Of a DNA stretch of 8,089 bases, positions 1 to 5,700 are shown piece by piece. The position numbers were made by a program, and so were the translations under genes. Every line of letters starts with the position of its first letter. The first letter of the stretch is position 1. Source of the DNA: a bacterium (GTDB lineage Bacteria > Desulfobacterota > GWC2-55-46); NCBI GenBank assembly GCA_027310325.1, contig DAIDBB010000205.1, forward strand, positions 1-8,089, written 5' to 3'. Below the pieces are notes generated by a model. That model was not told the DNA's origin, did not search any database, and saw only the letters and a program-made list of their open reading frames with translations.

Positions 1-872
1 CCTCTATAGAAAGCGGCCTTTTGTCCCGGTTCTCGCTTCCCCTTGTCGGGAACGGCAGGCTAATGCCACCGCTCGCGAAGACCTTTTTCCTGGACCTGCC
101 TGAAGTTAAGAACCTTTCGGGTTCTAAAGAGGGTTTAAAAGGTAAACCGAGGGTGGCCTTCTACGCAGGGTGCGGTGTTAACTACCTTGAGCCGAACGTA
201 GGGTCAGCCTCTATCGACGTCCTCAAGAGGGCCGGCGCCGAGGTGGTTGTCCCACCCGGGCAGGTATGCTGCGGCATGCCGGCTTACTCGATGGGAGACG
301 TCGGGACGGCAAAAAGCATGGCATTGAAGAACTTCGAGGCATTCGAGGCGGGGGAATTCGACTTCATCACAACGTCGTGTGCTACATGCGGATACGGTCT
401 AAAGACTTTATTCAAAAAACTCCTTTCCGACACCCCGGAGCTCGCAAAAAGGGTCGGCGCCTTTGCAACAAAGGTGAGGGATATAACCGAGCTACTTGCC
501 GGGGATCTCGATTTCATCAGGAAAGGCATAAAAAAGGATAACGGCCCTATAACTGTGACCTATCACGACCCTTGCCACCTTGGCAGGAACCAGGGCGTAA
601 GGGAAGAGCCCAGGGACCTCATAGCCTCGGCAAACGGAGTCAAACTAAAGGAAATGAAGCACCCCTGCAGCTGCTGCGGCCTTGGCGGGGGGTTAAGCAT
701 ATCGAACTACGAGCTTTCCATAGAGATAACCAGGAGAAAGGCCGAAAGCGTCATGGACACCGGGGCCGACGCGGTCGTTACGGCATGCCCGGGCTGCATG
801 GTGCAGCTCCGGGACGGGCTCTTCAGGTATGGGGTAAAGGCGAAGGTCGCCCATGTCGTTGAACTTTTATGA
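1..872 (+). CDS. GlcF/GlpC-like (Fe-S)-binding protein with two CCG domains, 5' end missing
   Basis: This is the C-terminal part of an electron-transfer subunit. The frame is open to the left edge (codons in phase from base 3), and the TTG at 21 is in mid-protein, so the true start lies upstream. Two cysteine-rich CCG domains are complete. The first reads C-x31-CC-x35-CxxC, with its first Cys codon at 171 and the CC pair at 267-272. The second reads C-x32-CC-x36-CxxC and ends at CPGC. By family knowledge, such paired domains bind Fe-S clusters in GlcF, GlpC, LutA and heterodisulfide-reductase-type subunits, usually after an N-terminal 2x[4Fe-4S] ferredoxin domain, which would be outside the window. 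These subunits pass electrons from a flavoprotein dehydrogenase to quinone or another carrier. The substrate cannot be told from this fragment; a GlcD-like partner just upstream would favour glycolate or lactate. The ORF ends with TGA at 870-872. Confidence 0.85.
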   Translation, partial: SIESGLLSRFSLPLVGNGRLMPPLAKTFFLDLPEVKNLSGSKEGLKGKPRVAFYAGCGVNYLEPNVGSASIDVLKRAGAEVVVPPGQVCCGMPAYSMGDVGTAKSMALKNFEAFEAGEFDFITTSCATCGYGLKTLFKKLLSDTPELAKRVGAFATKVRDITELLAGDLDFIRKGIKKDNGPITVTYHDPCHLGRNQGVREEPRDLIASANGVKLKEMKHPCSCCGLGGGLSISNYELSIEITRRKAESVMDTGADAVVTACPGCMVQLRDGLFRYGVKAKVAHVVELL

Positions 873-900
873 CCTGGCGTCTCATCCGGCAAAGTTAAGC

Positions 901-906
901 TATAAT
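901..906 (+). promoter_or_regulatory. Possible sigma-70 -10 box before the GH57 gene
   Basis: A perfect TATAAT hexamer lies in the 77-base gap between the Fe-S gene and the GH57 gene. No convincing -35 is found 16-18 bases upstream (the bases there read about CGTCTC), and there is no TG extension. If used, transcription would start near 913, almost on the ATG at 916. The evidence is weak beyond the exact hexamer and its intergenic position. Confidence 0.3.
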
Positions 907-915
907 GGTTTTTGA

Positions 916-953
916 ATGAGGAAAAAAATCCAATGAGCTATGTTGCCAGATGA
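916..953 (+). promoter_or_regulatory. Two overlapping mini-ORFs leading into the GH57 start
   Basis: ATG at 916 opens a 6-codon ORF (MRKKIQ) whose TGA (934-936) overlaps the ATG at 933. That ATG opens a second 6-codon ORF (MSYVAR) whose TGA (951-953) overlaps the GH57 ATG at 950. The three ATGA tetramers are exactly 17 bases apart. A Shine-Dalgarno-like GAGG (918-921) is 11 bases before the ATG at 933, while the GH57 ATG has none at normal distance. This would fit translation by termination and reinitiation at 950. A chance arrangement is also possible. Confidence 0.35.
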
Positions 954-3103
954 CCTATTTTGTCCTCTGCATACACAACCATCAACCTGTCGGCAATTTC
1001 TACCATGTCATTGAAGAATGCTTTGAGAAGGCTTATTGGCCTTTCTTGAAGACCATCTCCAGATATCCCTCGATAAAGCTCACCCTTCATAATACAGGGT
1101 TTCTCCTTGATTGGCTCATCGAGAACCGGCCCGAGTACATCGATCTCCTGAAGACAATGGTAGAGGCCGGCCAGGTCGAATTGATGGGCGGCGGTTACTA
1201 TGAGCCTATCCTTTCCGTCATACCCGAAGTGGACAGGCTTAACCAGATAAAGATGATGTCCGACAGGATATTCGAGGTTTTCGGGACAAGGCCAAAGGGG
1301 ATATGGCTGGCCGAAAGGGTCTGGGAGCCGGCGCTCCCGACTACGCTTAAAAAAGCGGGGGTAGAGTACCTCCTCCTTGACGATTACCATTTCGTCAAAT
1401 CGGGACTCGACAGGGAGGAACTCGGCGGGTATTACATAACCGAAGACCAGGGAAAGATAATAAAGGTCTTTCCTGGAAGCGAGATGCTCCGCTATCTCAT
1501 CCCATTCAGGCCTGTAGAGCATCTCGAGGAGCATCTTAAAGGACTTGCCGGCTTCTTGAGGCTCGGGAACGCGGCCATCTACGGGGACGACGGGGAAAAA
1601 TTCGGCTCATGGCCCGGCACTCACAAGTGGGTGTACGATGAAGGGTGGCTTGAGGCTTTCTTCAAGATGATAGAGAAAAACCTCTCGTGGCTGCGGCCAG
1701 TCACGATGAGCGAATTCGCCGGCGGGGAGGAGCATCTCGGAAGGGTCTATCTCCCGACCACCTCCTACATGGAAATGGGCGAGTGGGCGCTTCCAGCCAC
1801 GGCGTCCAGGACCTATACGGAACTCGTTGAGGAGATGAAATCGTGGAATGACGGCCCGCGCATAAGGAGGTTTCTCCAGGGGGGCATATGGAGGAACTTC
1901 TTTTCCAAATATCCTGAAGCGAACTGGATGCACAAGAGGATGCTCCTCGTGAGCAAGGCCCTGAACGAGAGGATGGAAAGGACCGTTTTGGTCGACAACA
2001 TAACAAAGGCCAGGAAGTGTCTCTTCATGGCACAGAGTAATGACGCTTACTGGCACGGGATATTCGGCGGGCTCTACCTACCGCACCTGAGGAGGAGCGT
2101 CTATGAGAACCTCATAAAGGCTGAAAACCTCATGGATTCCGAAAGCTTCGCGAACACTCCCGCGGATGAACCCGCGGTATCCGTAATTAAAGGGGACTTC
2201 GACGCCGACAATAACGAGGAGATAGCTATAAGGACCAGGGACCTTAACCTCTTTTTAAGCCCCAGGCGCGGAGGCAGCATCGTCGAATGGGACTTCAGGC
2301 CCGCTGCCGTTAATCTGTCGAATACAGTTTCGAGATGGTACGAAGGGTACCATAACAAGCTCGAGTCCGTGGCCGGTGAGGAAGGGAGGGGAGAGGCGAA
2401 AAGCATCCATGAGATGGTGAAGGTCAAGGAAAAGGGGTTGGAGAAATACCTGAAATACGATAAGTTCCAGAGGACGTCGCTCCTTGACCACTTCCTCGGC
2501 GGCGAGGAGTCGCTTAAAGCCTTTTTTGCCAATGACCACAAGGAGCTTGGGGATTTCCATACCGGCGAGTATAAAAATGAGGTCAAAGACGGCGTAGTTG
2601 AGCTCTGCCGGGAAGGAAAGGTCAACGGAAAGGGGGTCTCTCTCAAGAAATGGATAAGTATGGACGGGGACAACTCCTTCAGAATCGATTATTCGATAGC
2701 GCCCCTCGAAAAAGGTGTTTTTCCGGAAGAATGCAGGTTTGGGGTCGAGTTAAACGTAATCCTCCCCGGCTGCGACGGGCCACTCTGCTATTATGAGCTT
2801 GTCCCGAATTCGGTCGGGGCGGTCGACACGGGGCTGGGGACTTCCGTCGAGGCCAATGAAGTAGAAAAAATTAGCCTTGTCGACAAGTTCTCCGGCGTAA
2901 TTCTTACCATAGGGGTGGACAGGCCCGCTACACTCTGGAGCTTTCCAATCTATACGGTCTCGCTTTCCGAAGGGGGCTTTGAAAAGATATACCAGGGGTC
3001 GTGTCTCCTCTTCCTTTTTCCCCTGGCTGGCGCGGAGAAGCGCAAACATGGTATCGATATAGGCTTTACTGTCAAATGCGAGTCTATTGAGGGCGTTAAA
3101 TAA
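950..3103 (+). CDS. Glycoside hydrolase family 57 enzyme, 4-alpha-glucanotransferase/alpha-amylase type
   Basis: This enzyme probably rearranges or breaks alpha-1,4-glucans (glycogen, maltodextrins) by a retaining mechanism, and probably in the cytoplasm, since no signal peptide is seen. The 717 residues are somewhat longer than the ~660 of the archaeal type member. GH57 motifs are clear: HNHQP at 9-13; IWLAERVWEP at 118-127, whose Glu122 matches the known nucleophile (E123 in the Thermococcus litoralis enzyme); GDDGEKFG from 212, with Asp213/214 matching the acid/base (D214 there); and YMEMGEWALP at 273-282. The rest fits the family's central (DUF1925) and C-terminal beta-rich (DUF1926) domains, so the gene looks intact. 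The ATG at 950 gives the expected family N-terminus (an aromatic/hydrophobic strand running into HNHQP), although it lacks its own Shine-Dalgarno sequence. The gene ends 17 bases before kdsC. Whether it acts as transferase or hydrolase is not settled by sequence; 4-alpha-glucanotransferase is the better guess. Confidence 0.9.
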   Translation: MTYFVLCIHNHQPVGNFYHVIEECFEKAYWPFLKTISRYPSIKLTLHNTGFLLDWLIENRPEYIDLLKTMVEAGQVELMGGGYYEPILSVIPEVDRLNQIKMMSDRIFEVFGTRPKGIWLAERVWEPALPTTLKKAGVEYLLLDDYHFVKSGLDREELGGYYITEDQGKIIKVFPGSEMLRYLIPFRPVEHLEEHLKGLAGFLRLGNAAIYGDDGEKFGSWPGTHKWVYDEGWLEAFFKMIEKNLSWLRPVTMSEFAGGEEHLGRVYLPTTSYMEMGEWALPATASRTYTELVEEMKSWNDGPRIRRFLQGGIWRNFFSKYPEANWMHKRMLLVSKALNERMERTVLVDNITKARKCLFMAQSNDAYWHGIFGGLYLPHLRRSVYENLIKAENLMDSESFANTPADEPAVSVIKGDFDADNNEEIAIRTRDLNLFLSPRRGGSIVEWDFRPAAVNLSNTVSRWYEGYHNKLESVAGEEGRGEAKSIHEMVKVKEKGLEKYLKYDKFQRTSLLDHFLGGEESLKAFFANDHKELGDFHTGEYKNEVKDGVVELCREGKVNGKGVSLKKWISMDGDNSFRIDYSIAPLEKGVFPEECRFGVELNVILPGCDGPLCYYELVPNSVGAVDTGLGTSVEANEVEKISLVDKFSGVILTIGVDRPATLWSFPIYTVSLSEGGFEKIYQGSCLLFLFPLAGAEKRKHGIDIGFTVKCESIEGVK

Positions 3104-3120
3104 AGGTAACGGGGGACTTG

Positions 3121-3660
3121 ATGGAGGGCGTTCTTAAGAAAGGCGCGGTCGAAAAGATAAGAAAGATAAAGCTTCTGATACTGGACGTTGACGGGGTGTT
3201 GACGGACGGCGGTATCTTTTACGACGACAAAGGGGAGGAGACAAAAAGGTTCGACGTTAAAGACGGGCACGGGATAAAGCTCGCGATCGCTTCCGGGATA
3301 GACGTGGCCCTTGTAAGCGCGAGGGAATCCAGGGCCGTTAAGTACCGGGCCGAAAACCTCGGCATCAAGCTTGTTTATCAGGGGATACGGGATAAGATAG
3401 GCGTCCTTGAAGAGATAATGCGGAAAAAATCCTTAAAACCCGATGAGATAGCGTACGTCGGGGATGACCTCGTTGACCTCAAGGTCATCAAAAGGGTCGG
3501 GTTTTCAGCCGCCGTTAAGGACGCCGTGAAAGACGTCCTGGACACGGCCGATTACATAACAATGAAGCCGGGAGGAAGAGGTGCCGTAAGGGAAGTCGTC
3601 GAAATCCTTCTTAAGTCCCAGGACAAGTGGGATGGGGCGGTCCGCCAATATTTTGAATAA
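3121..3660 (+). CDS. kdsC: 3-deoxy-D-manno-octulosonate 8-phosphate phosphatase (HAD family)
   Basis: KdsC removes phosphate from KDO-8-phosphate to give KDO, the sugar that joins lipid A to the LPS core; it is cytoplasmic and Mg-dependent. The 179-residue single-domain, capless HAD fits the family. Numbered from the ATG at 3121, motif I is DVDGVLTDG with nucleophile Asp22 and acid/base Asp24; motif II Ser is in VSARES (Ser66); motif III is Lys92; motif IV is GDDLVD with Asp115/116. The C-terminal GGRGAVREV stretch is a KdsC signature that closes over the neighbouring active site in the tetramer. A TTG at 3118 is directly in front of the ATG and could also serve; GGGGGA at 3111-3116 is the only Shine-Dalgarno-like sequence near either. 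The position before lptCAB is the classical one. The usual Gly of motif II (S/TGR) is Ala here. Confidence 0.93.
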   Translation: MEGVLKKGAVEKIRKIKLLILDVDGVLTDGGIFYDDKGEETKRFDVKDGHGIKLAIASGIDVALVSARESRAVKYRAENLGIKLVYQGIRDKIGVLEEIMRKKSLKPDEIAYVGDDLVDLKVIKRVGFSAAVKDAVKDVLDTADYITMKPGGRGAVREVVEILLKSQDKWDGAVRQYFE

Positions 3661-3701
3661 ATACGCATACTTAGCTGTTTGTCGGCCGGGAGATAAAAAA
3701 C

Positions 3702-3730
3702 TTTACTCTATATGGGGCCGATGGTATAAT
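3702..3730 (+). promoter_or_regulatory. Predicted sigma-70 promoter (P1) for the lptCAB-rpoN operon
   Basis: A -35-like TTTACT (3702-3707, 4 of 6 consensus bases) is followed after exactly 17 bases by a perfect TATAAT (3725-3730). The -10 is preceded by TGG, giving the extended -10 form TGnTATAAT. Transcription would begin near 3737, leaving a leader of about 117 bases before lptC. This is the best promoter match in the window and it lies in the longest spacer. It would let lptC and the genes after it be expressed independently of kdsC and the GH57 gene. Confidence 0.6.
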
Positions 3731-3817
3731 TTTTGCTAGCGTTCCGGTTTTTAGCCGTGAAATATACTTGTAATCGTGGCGCTTAATCTTGTAAATCCAC
3801 CGGAAGACCGGAGGACG

Positions 3818-3845
3818 GTGACCTAAAAGGAAGCCGCCTTATAAA
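3818..3845 (+). promoter_or_regulatory. Possible second promoter (P2) giving a near-leaderless lptC mRNA
   Basis: GTGACC (3818-3823, 4 of 6 match to TTGACA) and TATAAA (3840-3845, running on as TATAAAAT) are 16 bases apart. A start about 7 bases past the -10 would fall near 3852, one or two bases before the lptC ATG. The lptC ATG has no Shine-Dalgarno sequence at normal distance (AAGGAAG at 3827-3833 is 20 bases away), which is what a leaderless start would need. AT-rich DNA gives such matches easily, so confidence is low. Confidence 0.25.
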
Positions 3846-3853
3846 ATATCATA

Positions 3854-4411
3854 ATGAACAGGAAGATCAGGATCTTTCTTACAGCATTTATCGCTCTCTC
3901 GATAGCTGGTCTTGTTATAGTGATTTTCCTCCACCGCAGCCCCAAAAACGTCTTAAAGGTCTCGTTAAAAGACAGTAAGATAGAGGTCAAGATAGACAAG
4001 TTCCATTATTCTGGCAACAAAGAGGGGCGCGTGGAATGGGTGCTCGATGCCGATACCGCCAGAAGGACCGAAGGCGGAGACCTTATAGTGCTCGATAAGC
4101 TTAAGCTTGTATTCTACACAAAGAGCGGCAGGCCTTATACGTTGACAGCGAAAGAAGGCCGTTACAGGGAATCGACAGAGGAAATAGAAGTTGAAAAGGA
4201 CGTAAAGGTAGAATCGGACGAAGGGTACAGGATGGAGACGGACAGTCTCAGGTATTCCGTCAATTCAAGGGTGCTATCGACTGACGCCAGGGTCGTAATA
4301 ACTTCAAAAGACATGGATGTTACTGGCGTAGGGCTAAGGTCGGATGTCGACAAGGGCAGGATAATACTGCAAAAAAATATAAAGGCAGTCTTTAGAAGTG
4401 CCGCGATATAG
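3854..4411 (+). CDS. lptC: LPS export protein LptC
   Basis: LptC is the bitopic inner-membrane member of the LptB2FGC complex. It receives LPS from LptF/G and passes it to LptA. The 185 residues match the usual ~190. A short basic N-terminus (MNRKIR) is followed by one hydrophobic segment at about 8-27, which would anchor the protein. The rest is a beta-strand-rich periplasmic domain with alternating short strands of the OstA/LptC type (conserved feel around SGRPYTLTAKEGRYRE and DVKVESDEGY). The ATG at 3854 follows an in-frame stop at 3842-3844, so no upstream extension is possible. The 3' end overlaps the lptA frame. Identification rests on this architecture together with the lptA and lptB neighbours, since LptC sequences diverge strongly. 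Confidence 0.88.
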   Translation: MNRKIRIFLTAFIALSIAGLVIVIFLHRSPKNVLKVSLKDSKIEVKIDKFHYSGNKEGRVEWVLDADTARRTEGGDLIVLDKLKLVFYTKSGRPYTLTAKEGRYRESTEEIEVEKDVKVESDEGYRMETDSLRYSVNSRVLSTDARVVITSKDMDVTGVGLRSDVDKGRIILQKNIKAVFRSAAI

Positions 4412-4985
4412 GGACGTGTTGAGCGTTTTATCATATAAAAAGTATTTGATGACGGCAATGCTTTTGCTTGCGCCCGTTCTGATCTTTCCGGCGCCGGCCT
4501 TCTCAAAGGAGCAGGAGGCGGGCAAAAGTCCCGCCAGGAAGCCCATTACCGTTACCTCCGATTCGATGGAGGTGGATACAAAGGAAAATCTTGTTACCTT
4601 CAAAGGCAATGTCGAAGCGATAGAGAGTTTTATCCTCTGTTCCGATGAGCTTTACGTCCGCTACGATGACGCCAAGCAGGTAAGCGAGATAAAGGCCAAA
4701 GGCGGCGTCAGGATCTTTCAGGACGGTAGAATTGCCTCTTCCCGGGAGGCGGTCTTCAGCAATAAGGATAGGACTATCGTCCTTACCGGAGAGCCCCAGG
4801 TAAAACAGTGCAAAGACACGGTAAAAGGTGATAAAATAACGATATACGTGGATCAAAAAAACGCGGTCGTTGAAAGCGGCGGCGGCGGAAGGGTCAAGGC
4901 CGTAATAATGCCCGAGAAGGATTGCGCCGGAGCGGCCGCGGAGAAGGTCGAAAGTGAAGAAGCTCGCTGTAAAAGGCCTCGTTAA
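4398..4985 (+). CDS. lptA: Periplasmic LPS-bridge protein LptA
   Basis: LptA polymerises head to tail across the periplasm, forming the beta-jellyroll slide that carries LPS from LptC to LptD at the outer membrane. The frame encodes a Sec signal peptide: KK at residues 14-15, a hydrophobic core at about 17-31, and an A-P-A or A-F-S cleavage site near 34-36. The OstA domain follows (ITVTSDSMEVDTKENLVTFKG start, GG-RV-A-I-P end), and then a charged tail. The start is uncertain. GTG at 4398 overlaps lptC by 14 bases. GTG 4416 and TTG 4419 come just after the lptC stop, with AGGGA at 4410-4414 near them. ATG 4449 would remove the basic n-region and is the least likely. TTG 4419 gives the most typical signal peptide. 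The last 32 bases overlap lptB, implying coupled translation. Confidence 0.9.
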   Translation: MPRYRDVLSVLSYKKYLMTAMLLLAPVLIFPAPAFSKEQEAGKSPARKPITVTSDSMEVDTKENLVTFKGNVEAIESFILCSDELYVRYDDAKQVSEIKAKGGVRIFQDGRIASSREAVFSNKDRTIVLTGEPQVKQCKDTVKGDKITIYVDQKNAVVESGGGGRVKAVIMPEKDCAGAAAEKVESEEARCKRPR

Positions 4986-5676
4986 ATCCTTCAAGAAAAG
5001 GGTCGTGGTCGACGGAGTGAGCCTGAGTATTGAGCCTGGAGCGGTCGTAGGCCTTCTCGGGCCTAACGGCGCCGGCAAAACGACGACGTTTTACATGACC
5101 GTCGGCCTCATAAGCCCTGATAAAGGCAGGGTCATGCTCGGCGACCGCGACATAACGGACATGCCGATGTACGAGAGGGCAAGGCTCGGCATGAGTTACC
5201 TGCCGCAGGAACCCTCGGTCTTCAGGAAGCTCACGGTCGAGGAGAACGTGAGGTCGATACTCGAGTTCCTCGATATCACGAGGGACGAGCTCGAAAGCCG
5301 CCTTAACGGGCTTCTTGAGGAGCTGGGAGTTAGCCACCTGGCCAAGACCAGGGCGTACGCGCTTTCAGGGGGAGAAAGAAGGAGGGTCGAGATAGCAAGG
5401 GCGATGGTCAATTCGCCTTCATACCTCCTTCTCGACGAGCCGTTTTCGGGCATAGACCCGATAGCGGTCGGCGATATACAGGAACTCGTTCTTGAGCTCA
5501 AGAGAAAAGGGATAGGGATACTTATTACCGACCATAATGTCGGCGCCACACTTGGCATATGCGACCATGCGTATATAATAGATAGCGGAAAGCTTTTAAA
5601 GGCGGGTACTCCCACGGAAATTCTTGACAGCAGGCGTGTAAGAGAAGTATATCTTGGAGATAAGTTCAGGCTTTAG
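4954..5676 (+). CDS. lptB: LPS export ATPase LptB
   Basis: LptB is the cytoplasmic ATPase whose dimer drives LPS extraction through LptF/G. At 240 residues it is standard length, with all ABC motifs: Walker A GPNGAGKTT 36-44, Q-loop Gln85, signature LSGGE 137-141, Walker B LLLDEP with catalytic Glu162, and H-switch His194. Phe90 and Arg91 sit at the same positions as the coupling-groove residues of E. coli LptB, and the C-terminus (GTPTEIL...VYLGDKFRL) is the LptB-specific ending, which separates it from LivF/LivG-type ATPases. The GTG start at 4954 has a good Shine-Dalgarno sequence (GAGAAGG, 4941-4947) 6 bases upstream, inside the end of lptA. After the H-switch it reads NVGATL, where E. 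coli and many relatives have NVRETL. The genes for LptF/G and LptD are not in the window. Confidence 0.96.
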   Translation: MKKLAVKGLVKSFKKRVVVDGVSLSIEPGAVVGLLGPNGAGKTTTFYMTVGLISPDKGRVMLGDRDITDMPMYERARLGMSYLPQEPSVFRKLTVEENVRSILEFLDITRDELESRLNGLLEELGVSHLAKTRAYALSGGERRRVEIARAMVNSPSYLLLDEPFSGIDPIAVGDIQELVLELKRKGIGILITDHNVGATLGICDHAYIIDSGKLLKAGTPTEILDSRRVREVYLGDKFRL

Positions 5677-5700
5677 ATATGGACTCAGAGGCCTTCAGCC

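Larger units (their letters stand above)
3661..3853 (+). other. kdsC-lptC intergenic region, 193 bases
   Basis: This is the longest gene-free stretch in the window. Besides the promoters listed separately, it holds: a 6-base inverted repeat TCGGCC (3682-3687) / GGCCGA (3716-3721) on either side of the P1 -35; a 7-base complementarity TTCCGGT (3742-3748) / ACCGGAA (3799-3805) that could fold the leader; a direct repeat CTTGTAA (3767-3773 and 3788-3794) with starts 21 bases apart; and a 16-codon GTG frame at 3776-3826 without a Shine-Dalgarno sequence. No stem followed by a T-run was found, so no intrinsic terminator for kdsC is called. No known riboswitch was recognised. Confidence 0.5.

Noticed and set aside
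572..862. Plus-strand 96-codon frame inside the Fe-S protein gene (also 266-541)
   Set aside because: Overlaps the CCG-domain protein, whose cysteine spacing is exact in the other frame; the alternative peptide is Arg/Gly-rich shadow sequence.
875..890. Sigma-54-like TGGC...GGC before the GH57 gene
   Set aside because: GG-to-GC interval is 11 bases and the -12 context does not match TTGCA.
938..1534. 198-codon minus-strand open frame opposite the GH57 gene (similar long ones at 2101-2673 and 4503-5078)
   Set aside because: They lie wholly or mostly antisense to well-identified genes, show no recognisable domain and no separate promoter or ribosome-binding site; they are frame shadows of GC-rich third positions.
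3777..3793. Sigma-54-like sequence TGGCGC...TTGTA in the lptC leader
   Set aside because: GG and the -12 GT are separated by 11 bases instead of 10, and the -12 lacks GC; the spacing of this promoter class is strict.
3827..3840. AAGG-6-CCTT hairpin near the lptC start as a regulatory stem
   Set aside because: Four base pairs only, easily formed by chance; mentioned only because it contains the distant Shine-Dalgarno-like sequence.
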